Origin: Roseomonas sp. OT10
GTDB lineage: Bacteria; Pseudomonadota; Alphaproteobacteria; Acetobacterales; Acetobacteraceae
NCBI RefSeq assembly: GCF_020991085.1
Contig: NZ_CP087719.1
Span: 2,686,001-2,750,000, forward strand
Reading direction: 5' to 3'
Length of the DNA: 64,000 nt
Shown here: in pieces, positions 22,991-32,108 of the stretch
Layout of the letters: the number at the start of each line of letters is the position of its first letter
How positions within the stretch are numbered: the first letter of the stretch is position 1
The notes under the pieces: model-generated
Databases searched by the model: none
Told to the model about the DNA's origin: nothing
The model's input: only the letters and a program-made list of their open reading frames with translations
Translations under genes and position numbers: made by a program

Positions 22991-24388
22991 TCAGCCCTCC
23001 TTCGCCAGCCGCCGCAACGCGCTCGCCGCGGCGCGCTTGCCCTCGCCGGCATAGGCCTCGTGGTTCTGCTCGATCCGGGCCGGGTCGTAGAGGTAGTTGA
23101 CCATCAGCCCCAGGCTCTCGCGCAGCCCCTTCTCCGACACGTCGCCGCGCGGGTTGATCCGCTCCACCCTGGCGCCGTTGGAGAGGTGGAAATGCGCCAC
23201 CGGGTCCTTGGCCCGCTGGCCGCCGCCCGACCGCTCCTCGATCAGGTAGCGGGCGCAGAGCCGCACCAGCACCGGCTCCGCCACCGCCGCCAGCGGGTCG
23301 CGCAGGGGGTTGCGGCGGCCGAGCATCGCCTGAAAGGCGGCGAGCGCATCGGGCGTGCCCGGCGTGGCCTCCACGATGGCCGCGGCCTCCTCCTCCGTCA
23401 GCAGGGCCGCGCCCTGCTGCTCCAGTGCCGTGTCCAGCCAGCGGCGGAAGCCGGGGATCGGCGAGAGGGTGGCGAAGGTCTTGAGGTTGCGGAACTCGGC
23501 CGACAGCTCCGCCACCACCTGCTTGATCAGGAAGTTGCCGAAGGAGATGCCGTCCAGCCCGCGCTGGCAGTTGTTGATGGAGTAGAAGATCGCCGTGTCC
23601 GTCCCGCGCGGGTCCAGCACCGGCGCCTTCTCGTCCAGCAGCGCCTGGACCGAGCCGGCGAGGCCCTGCACCAGCGCGACCTCGACGAAGATCAGCGGCT
23701 CGGCCGGCATGCGCGGGTGGAAGAAGGCGTAGCAGCGCCGGTCCGAGTCGAGCCGGTTCTTCAGGTCGCGCCAGGTGCGGATGCGGTGCACCGCCTCGTA
23801 GCCGACCAGCCGCTCCAGCAGCGAGGCGGGCGAGGACCAGTCGATCCGCCGCAGTTCCAGGAAGCCCAGGTCGAACCAGCTGGCGAGCAGCCCGCGCAGG
23901 TCGTGGTCCAGCGCCCGCAGCAGCGGGTCCTCCCGCGTGTGGCGCAGCAACTCGGCCCGCAGGTCGACGAGGAACTTCATCCCGTCCGGGATCGAGGTGA
24001 ACTGCGTCAGCAGCCGGATGCGCGGCGGCTCCAGCGCCCGGCGCAGCCCGGCCTTGGCGACGGCGCGCTCCGCCGGGTCCTCGGCCTCGCTGACCCGCTG
24101 CATGGCGGCGCGCACCGCGTCCATGTCGGAATCGAAGCGGGCCAGGGTGCAGAGGAACTCCACCCGCCCCGCCTGGTCCCGCGACAGGTAGTCCTGCGCC
24201 AGCCGCGCCGCGCGCGCCCGGGCGGAGATCTCCCCGCCGCGCCCGCCCAGGCAGGCCCGCATCTGGTCCGCGAGGTCGGGAGGCGCTTCCTCCCGCGACA
24301 CCGTCGCGGCCATGTCGCGCCACAGGTCAGAGACGCGTCGCCAGGCCCGGTCGAAAAAGCCGGATTCCGCGACGGCAACGTCGGACAT
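22991..24388 (-). CDS. Malonyl-CoA decarboxylase
   Basis: Predicted to convert malonyl-CoA to acetyl-CoA and CO2. The 465-residue protein has an N-terminal helical tetramerisation domain (roughly residues 60-170) and a C-terminal GNAT-like catalytic domain. Family segments are TSIPDGMKFLVDLRAELL, YEAVHRIRTWRDLKNRLDSDRRCYAFFHP, IFYSINNCQRGLDGISFGNFLIKQVV, FATLSPIPGFRRWL and VAHFHLSNGARVERINPRGD. The start at MSDVAVAESGF (24388) was chosen with GGAAGGGAAG upstream; the frame runs 21 codons further without a better site. Bacterial homologues (matA/mcd) occur in malonate metabolism, but no malonyl-CoA synthetase is adjacent here. Confidence 0.93.
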   Translation of the reverse strand: MSDVAVAESGFFDRAWRRVSDLWRDMAATVSREEAPPDLADQMRACLGGRGGEISARARAARLAQDYLSRDQAGRVEFLCTLARFDSDMDAVRAAMQRVSEAEDPAERAVAKAGLRRALEPPRIRLLTQFTSIPDGMKFLVDLRAELLRHTREDPLLRALDHDLRGLLASWFDLGFLELRRIDWSSPASLLERLVGYEAVHRIRTWRDLKNRLDSDRRCYAFFHPRMPAEPLIFVEVALVQGLAGSVQALLDEKAPVLDPRGTDTAIFYSINNCQRGLDGISFGNFLIKQVVAELSAEFRNLKTFATLSPIPGFRRWLDTALEQQGAALLTEEEAAAIVEATPGTPDALAAFQAMLGRRNPLRDPLAAVAEPVLVRLCARYLIEERSGGGQRAKDPVAHFHLSNGARVERINPRGDVSEKGLRESLGLMVNYLYDPARIEQNHEAYAGEGKRAAASALRRLAKEG

Positions 24389-24468
24389 GCAGTGCTTCCC
24401 TTCCGCAGTTCGGCGCCCGATTCGGGTCGGTCCTGAAATCCGCGGCAACATACCGTGAGCCCGAAGGC

Positions 24469-25944
24469 TCAGGCCAGGGCTTCCGCCATGGCACGGGGGA
24501 TACCGGCGATCACGTCTTCCGCAACCACCCCCGGCCCGGTCGGGGCGGCGGCCCCATGCACCCAGACGGCGGCGCAGGCGGCCTCGAAGGCAGGCAGGCC
24601 CTGGGACAGGAAGGCGGCGGCGATGCCCGACAGCACGTCGCCCGTCCCGGCCGTGGCCAGGCTCGGCGGGGCATTGGCATTGATCGCCACACGGCCATCG
24701 GGCGAGGCGATGACCGTATCGCTGCCCTTCAGCACGACCACCGCGCCCGTCTCCTGCGCCGCGGCCCGCAGCGCGGCGGGGCGGTCCTCGCCGGGCGGCC
24801 CGAAGACGCGCGCGAACTCGCCCGCATGCGGCGTCAGGATCGCCGCGCCCCGCAGCGCGGCGGGATCGCCGGCGCAGGCGGTCAGGCCGCCGGCATCCAC
24901 CACCACGGGCAAGCCGGAATCCAGCACGGCGCGCAGCAGCTCGCCGGTACGCTCGTCCGCCGCCAGCCCGGGGCCGAGGACCCAGCCGCGCTCCCGCCCG
25001 CCCGCCAGCAGCGCCTGCGCCGGCGGGTCCGCCACGATCAACCCCGCCTCGGCCGTGCCGCGGAGCAGGAAGGCGGCGCCGGGCGAGGTGGCCGCCAGGG
25101 TCACCATGCCCGCCCCCGCACGCCGCGCCGCGGCCGCCGCCAGCCTGGCGGCCCCCGGCATGGACGGCCCCGCCGCCACCACGACATGGCCGCGCGCATG
25201 CTTGTGGGTGGCGGCATCGGGAACGGGCACGCGCCAGAGGGCGGGGCCGTTGGCGAAGCAGTCCAGGCCCAGCCCGGCCAGCACGGCATCCGGCAGGCCG
25301 ATGTCATGGCACTCGACCTCGCCGCACAGCGCCCGGCCCGGCAGCAGCAGATGGCCCGGCTTGCGCCGCACGAAGGTGACGGTCGCCGCAGCCGGAGACA
25401 CCTTCCCACGCGGCTGCCCGGTGGCGCCGTCCAGGCCGCTGGGCACGTCCACCGCCAGGATCGGCCCGCCCGAGGCCGCCAGCACCGCCGCGACCGAATC
25501 ATTGAGCGGTCGCGACAGCCCGGCGCCGAAGACGGCATCGACCACCAGCCGGGCGCGGCCCGCCTCGGCCGCGGCGAAGGGAACCACGGGTCCCCGCCAG
25601 CGGGCGGCGGCGGCCGCGGCGGGTCCTGCCGAAGGCGGCGCCAGGGCGGCCACCGCGACGGGCCAGCCTTCCTGAGCGAGAAGCCGGGCCGCGACCCAGC
25701 CATCGCCGCCATTGTTGCCCGGCCCCACCAGGACCAGGGTCGGACGCGGCCGCCAGCGGCACCGGATGGAACGGGCGACCGCCCGTCCGGCATTCTCCAT
25801 CAGCCGGTCGAGCGGCACCCCGGCGGCCCGGTCGGCGCCGGCGGCCTGCTCCGGCGTCAGCAGCTCGGGACGGAAGCGCTCGCTCCGCGGCTCAGATCCA
25901 GCGGCGCGCCTCGCGGCGGGCGTCCTTGGCAACGACTCGCGCAT
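24469..25944 (-). CDS. nnr: Bifunctional NAD(P)H-hydrate epimerase / ADP-dependent dehydratase
   Basis: Nnr repairs hydrated NAD(P)H: the YjeF_N domain epimerises NAD(P)HX and the C-terminal carbohydrate-kinase-like domain dehydrates it with ADP. The 491-residue protein has LLTPEQAAGADRAAGVPLDRLMENAGRAV, LVGPGNNGGDGWVAARLL and VVDAVFGAGLSRPL (N domain). The C domain has HKHARGHVVVAAG, ILTPHAGEFARVFG, VVLKGSDTVIASPDGRVAINANAPPSLATAGTGDVLSGI. The epimerase signature begins only ~30 residues after the first usable ATG, at 25944. That ATG lies inside the 3' end of the upstream SDR-fusion gene, a 53-base overlap. Confidence 0.93.
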   Translation of the reverse strand: MRESLPRTPAARRAAGSEPRSERFRPELLTPEQAAGADRAAGVPLDRLMENAGRAVARSIRCRWRPRPTLVLVGPGNNGGDGWVAARLLAQEGWPVAVAALAPPSAGPAAAAAARWRGPVVPFAAAEAGRARLVVDAVFGAGLSRPLNDSVAAVLAASGGPILAVDVPSGLDGATGQPRGKVSPAAATVTFVRRKPGHLLLPGRALCGEVECHDIGLPDAVLAGLGLDCFANGPALWRVPVPDAATHKHARGHVVVAAGPSMPGAARLAAAAARRAGAGMVTLAATSPGAAFLLRGTAEAGLIVADPPAQALLAGGRERGWVLGPGLAADERTGELLRAVLDSGLPVVVDAGGLTACAGDPAALRGAAILTPHAGEFARVFGPPGEDRPAALRAAAQETGAVVVLKGSDTVIASPDGRVAINANAPPSLATAGTGDVLSGIAAAFLSQGLPAFEAACAAVWVHGAAAPTGPGVVAEDVIAGIPRAMAEALA

Positions 25945-28117
25945 CGCGAAGCAGGCTACCGCTCCGACCCCGGATTTCATCCACCAGATCCTGGGCCAGC
26001 TGCCGCGCCTCCTCCGCCGTGCGGCGGGCCTGCTTGCGGGTGCGGCGGCTGAACAGGCCGGCGGCCCGGTCCTCCGCCTCATGCAGCAGCGACGCGGCGG
26101 CATCGCGCACCTGCCCGGCGCGGGTGGTGGCCTCCTCGCGGCCACGGCCGAACAGCGACTCGCCGCGTTCGCGCGCCTCCTCCAGCAGGGAGCGGGCGCT
26201 GTCGCGGACCTCGTCGATCCTGGACGCGGCCTGCTTCCGCCCGGCGCGGCCGAAGAGCCAGCTCCCCTGGTCGCGCAGGTCGTCGAGGAAGGTCCAGGCG
26301 GCATTGGCCAGCCAGCTCCCGCGCGACGCGACCTCCCGCCGTCCCTGCCGGGCGAGGGAGCGGCCATGGTCCAGCGCATCCTCCGCGCGATGCCAGCCGC
26401 GGTCGAGCAGCTCCTCGGCATCCTTGCGGCCGCGGCGGAACAGGCCCTGGCCGTGCTCGGCCGCGTCGTCCATGTAGTCGCGCCCCCGGTCCGCCAGGTC
26501 CTCCGCCGCACGGCGGCCCCGCCCGAACAGGCTCCAACCGCGATCCGCCACGTCCTCGGCATAGCCGCGGCCACGCTGCACGGCCGCCTCCGCATCCTTG
26601 CGTCCACGGCGGAACAGGGACCAGCCGTGATCGGCCACCTCCTCCACCTGGCCGCGGCCCCGGTGCAGCGCCTTCCGGGCCTGCTTGCGGCCACGCCGGA
26701 ACAGCGACCAGCCCTCGTCGGCCGCGTCCTCCGCGTAATGACGCCCACGCGCCGCCAGATCCTCCGCGGCGTGGCGGCCGCGATCCAGCATGTCCTCGGC
26801 ATCGCGGTGGCCGCGGCGGAGCCAGCCGCGCCCGCGCGAGGCGGCGTCCTCCGCCAGCCCACGGGCCGCATCGCCCAGGTCGTGGCCGCGGGAGCGGGCC
26901 TCCTGCAACAGCTCCCAGGCGGAGTGCCGCGCCTGCTCGGCCCGTGTCATCGCCCGGCGGGCGGGGCGAGAGCGGAACAGCCCATGCCCGCGCGAGCGTG
27001 CCTCGTCCGCCAGGGCGACGGCCGCCTGCTTCGCCTGCAACGCGGTGGAGCGCGCCTGCTTGCGGGTCTCGCGCCCCACCAGCCGGTCATAGGCGTTGCG
27101 GTTCTGCCGCAGGCCATAGGCCAGCCCGAGGCCGAGCGCCGCCACCCCGACCACCACGCCGGCGGTGCCGAGCGGGTTCATCTGGGCCTCCAGCAGCAGC
27201 GAGGTGCGACGCGGCGCGCCGGCGATGACCCCGCTGGTCTCCGCCAGGTCGGCACGGGGCTCGTAGAGGTTGTCGGCGCGGTCGGCGCGGCGCGGCGTCC
27301 GGGTCGTCTGCGAGGCATAGCCGACCTGCTCCATGACGTAGTCCGTCAGGCGCGGGAAATGGTTCCCGAGCAGGGCGATGGCATAGCCACCCATGCCGAC
27401 CACCAGCGTGCGCGGGGCATATTCGCAGGCGTGCAGGATGGCCCGCCCCACCACGCGGGGATGGTAGACCGGAGGCGGCAGGGTGGGGCTGGGCGCATCG
27501 GTCAGGTTGCGCGCGTGGTCGGGAAACAGGGTGTCCGTCGAGGAGGGCTTGATCAGCGTGACCAGCACGGGATGCCCCCCCTGCTCGAACTCCATGCGGA
27601 AGACGTCGGTGATGCCCTTCACCGCATGCTTCGCGGCGGAGTAGGTGCCCTGGAGCATCATCGCCCGGTCCGACAGCACCGAGCCGACGTTCACGATCAC
27701 CCCGCCGGTCTGCTTGAGATGCCGGGACGCGACCAGCGAGCCGTTCACCACGCCCCAGTAGACCGTGTCGAAGAGCCGCTTCTGGTCCTCCAGCGGCGTC
27801 TCCTCGACCACGCCATAGGTGGAGACGCCGGCATTGTTCACCCAGGAGTCGAAGCCGCCGAAGGCTTCGACCGTCCGGCGGGAGGCCTCCTCCAGCGCCT
27901 TCAGGTCGCCGACATCGGCGACCGCGTATTCCGCCCGCGTGCCGCGTCCGCGCAGCTCGTCCCGCAGGGTGCGCAACGCATCCTCGTTGCGGGCCACCAG
28001 CATCACCGAGGCGCCACGCTCCGCCGCCATGCGCGCGGTGGCGAGGCCGATGCCGGAGGTGGCGCCGGTGATCACGAGGACCTGGTCGCTGATGGGCTTG
28101 AGGCGTGGGCTGGCCAT
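25892..28117 (-). CDS. Short-chain dehydrogenase fused to a membrane helix and a long charged repeat domain
   Basis: This 741-residue three-part protein has an N-terminal SDR domain (1-~290) with VITGATSGIG (residues 15-24), NNAG (94-97), the catalytic Ser in NVGSVLSD (~146) and YSAAK (Tyr159, Lys163). A hydrophobic segment at ~315-336 (GTAGVVVGVAALGLGLAYGL) is probably one membrane helix. Residues 352-741 are a strongly charged Arg/Asp/Glu/Ala repeat domain: two 34-residue units (352-385, 386-419), a run of 29-residue units (421-449, a half unit 450-460, 461-489, 490-518, 519-547, 548-576, ~577-600), then three more 34-residue units (626-659, 660-693, 694-727). The units look like amphipathic helices (xAEDxADxGWSLFRRGRKxAE). 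The SDR part is a normal oxidoreductase of unknown substrate; the tail function is unknown. The start has GCGGAG upstream. Confidence 0.9.
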   Translation of the reverse strand: MASPRLKPISDQVLVITGATSGIGLATARMAAERGASVMLVARNEDALRTLRDELRGRGTRAEYAVADVGDLKALEEASRRTVEAFGGFDSWVNNAGVSTYGVVEETPLEDQKRLFDTVYWGVVNGSLVASRHLKQTGGVIVNVGSVLSDRAMMLQGTYSAAKHAVKGITDVFRMEFEQGGHPVLVTLIKPSSTDTLFPDHARNLTDAPSPTLPPPVYHPRVVGRAILHACEYAPRTLVVGMGGYAIALLGNHFPRLTDYVMEQVGYASQTTRTPRRADRADNLYEPRADLAETSGVIAGAPRRTSLLLEAQMNPLGTAGVVVGVAALGLGLAYGLRQNRNAYDRLVGRETRKQARSTALQAKQAAVALADEARSRGHGLFRSRPARRAMTRAEQARHSAWELLQEARSRGHDLGDAARGLAEDAASRGRGWLRRGHRDAEDMLDRGRHAAEDLAARGRHYAEDAADEGWSLFRRGRKQARKALHRGRGQVEEVADHGWSLFRRGRKDAEAAVQRGRGYAEDVADRGWSLFGRGRRAAEDLADRGRDYMDDAAEHGQGLFRRGRKDAEELLDRGWHRAEDALDHGRSLARQGRREVASRGSWLANAAWTFLDDLRDQGSWLFGRAGRKQAASRIDEVRDSARSLLEEARERGESLFGRGREEATTRAGQVRDAAASLLHEAEDRAAGLFSRRTRKQARRTAEEARQLAQDLVDEIRGRSGSLLRDARVVAKDARREARRWI
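25937..27064 (-). repeat. Coding tandem repeats (34- and 29-residue units) in the SDR fusion protein
   Basis: The DNA encoding residues 352-727 is a tandem array. The 29-residue units (26390-26857) share AED-A---G-SLFRRGRK-A---L-RGR. The flanking 34-residue units share RKQA------A--A-SLL-EA--RG-SLF-R. Units within each class are diverged in sequence but keep exact length, pointing to ancient duplication followed by selection on spacing. One 11-residue half unit (450-460) breaks the register once. Confidence 0.85.
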
Positions 28118-28172
28118 GGAAAGTCTCCGCTCGTCGGGTCGTGAACGCCGCGACGCGACGGAGGTTTGCAGC

Positions 28173-28224
28173 GCCGCAAGGGAGGGCGGGCGCCGCCCCT
28201 CCCTTGCGGCCCCTCCCTTGCGGC
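28173..28224. terminator. Inverted repeat downstream of the SDR-fusion promoter and superoxide dismutase region
   Basis: GCCGCAAGGGAGG (28173-28185) pairs with CCTCCCTTGCGGC (28198-28210), and a second copy of the right arm follows at 28212-28224. It lies between the start of the SDR fusion and the start of the next repeat-free stretch, near the -35 to -100 zone upstream of the SDR ATG, so it could equally be a regulatory structure. There is no T-tract on either strand. Confidence 0.45.
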
Positions 28225-28258
28225 CCGGGTCGGCGGTCCCGGCCCGGGAACCCGGCAG

Positions 28259-29005
<747 letters not shown>

Positions 29006-29131
29006 CACGCGGTTCCTCCTGCGGTTCCAGGACCGGCAGATGGCCCCGCCCCGGCGGCGCGCCAGGGGGGGGCCCGCCTGCATCCCCCCTCCCCCGGCGC
29101 TCCCGCGCGGGGGATCGCCGGAGGCGGCCGG

Positions 29132-30130
29132 TCACTCCGCCCGGATCCCGGCCTCCCGGATCAACCCCTCCCACTTCCGCGTCTCGGCGGCGACGAACGC
29201 GGCCGCCGCCTCGCGGCTGCGCTGGTCCGGCGGCGGGATCTCCACCCCGAGCGCCGCCAGCTTCTCCTGGACCGCGCCATCGGCCAGCACCCGGCCGATG
29301 GCGGCGTTCTGCGCGTCCAGCACGGCCGGGTCCGTGCCGGCGGGGGAGAGGACGGCGTTCCAGGTCGTCGCCTCGAAGCCCGGGACCGTTTCCGCCACGG
29401 TGGGCAGTTCCGGCAGGGCGGAGGACCGCCGCGGCCCCGTGGTGGCGAGGCCGCGCAACGCCCCCGCCTTCACCTGCGCCGCGCCGGTCGCCACGCTGTC
29501 CATCACCAGCGCCACCCGGCCGGCGAGGAGGTCCACCACCGCCGGCCCGGTGCCGCGATAGGGGATGTGCTCGGTGCGGATGCCCGTCATCGACTTCAGC
29601 AGCTCCACCCCCAGGTGGGAGGAGCCGCCGACGCCGCTGCTGCCATAGGGCTGCGCATCCCGGCGCAGCGCCGCCAGCAGGGACGGCAGGTCGCGATACG
29701 GGCTGTCGGGCGGCACCAGGATCACCATCGGCACCACGCCGACCAGCGCCACCGGAGCGAAGTCCGCCGCCGGGTCGAAGGTCAGGCGGCCGCCGTGCAG
29801 CGCGCGGTGGACGGCGTGCACCACCGTCGTGAACAGCAGCGTGCTGCCGTCCCTGGGGGCCCGCGCCACCGCCTCGGTGCCCGGCAGGGCGCCGCCGCCC
29901 CCGCGATTCTCCACCACCACGCGCTGCGGCAGGTCACTGGACAGCCGCTCCGCCACCAGCCGCGCCACCGCATCGGTGGGGCCGCCGGCGGCATAGGGCA
30001 CCACCATCCGCACCGGGCGGTCCGGCCAGGCGGCCTGCGCCCGGCCGGGGCGCGGGACGAGGGCGGGGATGGCGAGCCCCGCGGCTAGCAGGCCACGGCG
30101 CGGCAGGCGTCCGGCGTGGGACGGGTTCAT
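29132..30130 (-). CDS. Bug-type (tripartite tricarboxylate transporter) solute receptor
   Basis: This 332-residue periplasmic binding protein of the Bug/TctC family has a Tat-like signal (LPRRGLLAAGLAIPALV...AQA). The hallmarks are WPDRPVRMVVPYAAGGPTDAVAR, VVENRGGGGALPGTEAVARA, YGSSGVGGSSHLGVELLKSMTG and HIPYRGTGPAVVDLLAG. Its ATG overlaps the stop of the upstream ABC permease (ATGA), so it is the last gene of the ABC operon. Bug receptors usually partner with TctAB; none is present, and its placement in a Pot-like ABC operon is unusual. Confidence 0.92.
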   Translation of the reverse strand: MNPSHAGRLPRRGLLAAGLAIPALVPRPGRAQAAWPDRPVRMVVPYAAGGPTDAVARLVAERLSSDLPQRVVVENRGGGGALPGTEAVARAPRDGSTLLFTTVVHAVHRALHGGRLTFDPAADFAPVALVGVVPMVILVPPDSPYRDLPSLLAALRRDAQPYGSSGVGGSSHLGVELLKSMTGIRTEHIPYRGTGPAVVDLLAGRVALVMDSVATGAAQVKAGALRGLATTGPRRSSALPELPTVAETVPGFEATTWNAVLSPAGTDPAVLDAQNAAIGRVLADGAVQEKLAALGVEIPPPDQRSREAAAAFVAAETRKWEGLIREAGIRAE

Positions 30131-30897
30131 GGCGTTCTCCTCCTCAGCCAGGCCACCGCTGCGAGGAGCAGCGCGGCCAGCACGATCATCAGCGTGGCGG
30201 CGGCGGCGATGGTCAGGCTGATCTGGTCGTTCAGCCCGGAGAACATCTGCCGCGGCAGCGTGCGCTGTGCCGGGCCGGAGATGAACAGGGCGATCACCAC
30301 CTCGTCCAGGGAGGTCGCGAAGGCGAAGAGGGCGCCCGCCGCCACCCCGGGGGCGATCTGCGGCAGCACCACCCGGCGGAAGGCCAGCGCCGGCGAGGCG
30401 CCGCTGGCCGCCGCGGCCCGCAGCTGGGTGGCGTCGAAGGGCGCGAGCGCGGCGGAGACGGTGGTGACCACGAAGGGCGCCCCCAGCGCGGCATGGGCCA
30501 GGATCAGCCCCAGATGCGTGTTCACCAGCCCGATCGGCCCGAAGGCCAGCAGCAGCGAGACGGCGACCACGATGGCCGGCACCACCAGCGGGGCCATCAG
30601 CACCGCCAGCACCAGCATCCGCCCCGGGAAGCGCGCCCGCCACAGGCCGAAGGCCGCCAGCGTGCCGAGCGCCGTCGCCAGGGCCGAGGCCGCGGCGCCG
30701 ATGCCCAGGCTGTTCCACAGCGCCGGCATCCAGAAATCCGAGGAGACGAAGTCGGCGTACCAGCGCAGCGACAGCCCCGGCAGCGGATAGGTCAGGAAGG
30801 CGCCGGCGGAGAAGGACAGCGGCACGATGGCGGCGATGGGCGCCAGCAGGAACAGGATCACCGACAGCCCGAAGGCCCAGAGGAGGACGCGCCCCAT
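30127..30897 (-). CDS. ABC transporter permease (PotC-like)
   Basis: This 256-residue inner-membrane permease has about six hydrophobic segments and the EAA-type loop RAAAASGASPALAFRRVVLPQIAPGVAAG, which contacts the ATPase. The N-terminal LSVILFLLAPIAAIVPLSFSAG and segments such as LVVPAIVVAVSLLLAFGP fit PotC/AfuB-like permeases of the polyamine/iron ABC group. It begins 1 base after the upstream permease and overlaps the Bug receptor. The substrate cannot be read from sequence; polyamine-type organic cations or related acids are typical. Confidence 0.9.
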   Translation of the reverse strand: MGRVLLWAFGLSVILFLLAPIAAIVPLSFSAGAFLTYPLPGLSLRWYADFVSSDFWMPALWNSLGIGAAASALATALGTLAAFGLWRARFPGRMLVLAVLMAPLVVPAIVVAVSLLLAFGPIGLVNTHLGLILAHAALGAPFVVTTVSAALAPFDATQLRAAAASGASPALAFRRVVLPQIAPGVAAGALFAFATSLDEVVIALFISGPAQRTLPRQMFSGLNDQISLTIAAAATLMIVLAALLLAAVAWLRRRTP

Positions 30898-30898
30898 C

Positions 30899-32098
30899 TC
30901 AGGCCACCCGCGTCCTCTCGAAGCCGACGAGCTTCGCGTAGAGTCCGACCACCACCGCCACCGAGGCCAGCAGGATGACGGAGAGCGCTGCCGCCAGCCC
31001 CCAGTTCACCGTGCGGTTGGCATAGAAGCCGATGAAGTAGGGCAGCATCTGGTCGTTGGGCCCGCCCAGCAGCGCGGGGGTCACGTAGAAGCCCAGCGCC
31101 TGCACGAAGACCAGCAGGCACCCCGCCCCCACCCCGGGCAGGGACAGCGGCAGGATCACCCGCCGGAAGCTGCGCCAGGGCGAGGCGCCCAGGGACTGGG
31201 CCGCCGCCGGCAGCCGCCGGTCCATCCCGCGCAGCGCGCCGTAGATCGGCAGCACCATGAAGGGCAGCAGGATGTGCACCATCGCCGCCAGGACGGCGCC
31301 GCGGTTGAACAGCAGCGCCATCGGCTGCTCGATCGCGCCGACGCCCAGCAGGGCGCCGTTCACGATGCCCTCCTTCTGCAGCAGCACCCACCAGGCCGCC
31401 GTGCGCACCACCAGGCTGGTCCAGAAGGGCAGCAGCACCCCCGCCAGCAGCCAGGGCGCCACGCGCGGCGGGGCGGTGGCGATCAGCCAGGCAAGGGGAT
31501 AGGCGACCAGCAGGCAGAGCAGCGTCGCCAGCGCCGCGATCCACAGGGTCCGCAGCATCACGTCGCGGAACACCGCCTGGTCGGCCGGCACCGCCACGAC
31601 CTCCCCCGCCGCGTCACGCCGCAGGTCCAGCGCCGCGAGCAGGTTCAGGTCGGAGACCGGCCCGCCGGCGCGCCGGATCGCCGCCCAGGTGGCCGGCCGG
31701 TCCCATTCGGGGCTGGCAGTCTGCACCGTCCAGCGCGCCGGGGCGGTCGGGTCGGCCAGCCGACGCGCCGTGCTGGGCAGGATGCTGCGGAAGCCGGGGA
31801 TGTCGGCGGCCAGCCGCGCGGCGGCCCGGGCGATGCGGCCGCCGCCGGATTCCATGTCCAGCCGCCGTGCCTCCCGCAGGTCGGCGGCCAGGGCCTCGAA
31901 GACCGGGTCGCCCGGCGTCGCCGCCCCGTCCCAGCCGCGCAGCGCGGCGAGGGTGCGGGGCATGACCGCCGCCACCTCCTCCTCCGCCACCGCGCGCCAG
32001 AGGAACTGGCCGATCGGCGCGACGAAGACCAGCAGCAGGAAGAGCAGCAGCGGCGCGACCAGCGCCGCCGCGCCCAGCTTCGCCCGCGCGCCGCTCAG
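30899..32098 (-). CDS. ABC transporter permease (PotB-like), predicted CTG start
   Basis: This inner-membrane permease has the EAA loop AAAQSLGASPWRSFRRVILPLSLPGVGAG and several membrane helices. A large periplasmic stretch of about 110 residues lies between the first helix and the core. The first helix, AALVAPLLLFLLLVFVAPIG, lies upstream of the first GTG (31990), which has no ribosome site and would remove this helix. A CTG at 32098 has a textbook GGAGG five bases upstream, right after the stop of the binding-protein gene, giving 399 residues. No ATG, GTG or TTG is available in between. I therefore take CTG 32098 as the start, with the GTG 31990 start as the conservative alternative. Confidence 0.8.
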   Translation of the reverse strand: MSGARAKLGAAALVAPLLLFLLLVFVAPIGQFLWRAVAEEEVAAVMPRTLAALRGWDGAATPGDPVFEALAADLREARRLDMESGGGRIARAAARLAADIPGFRSILPSTARRLADPTAPARWTVQTASPEWDRPATWAAIRRAGGPVSDLNLLAALDLRRDAAGEVVAVPADQAVFRDVMLRTLWIAALATLLCLLVAYPLAWLIATAPPRVAPWLLAGVLLPFWTSLVVRTAAWWVLLQKEGIVNGALLGVGAIEQPMALLFNRGAVLAAMVHILLPFMVLPIYGALRGMDRRLPAAAQSLGASPWRSFRRVILPLSLPGVGAGCLLVFVQALGFYVTPALLGGPNDQMLPYFIGFYANRTVNWGLAAALSVILLASVAVVVGLYAKLVGFERTRVA

Positions 32099-32108
32099 GA
32101 CCGCCTCC

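Noticed and set aside
19112-24436. A 1774-codon open frame on the plus strand
   Set aside because: It runs antisense to four well-supported genes and has a composition typical of GC-driven shadows (Arg, His, Gln repeats); no family match.
25712-28144. An 810-codon plus-strand frame opposite the SDR fusion and nnr
   Set aside because: The apparent repeats in it are the reverse-strand image of the repeat domain; no independent signal for translation.
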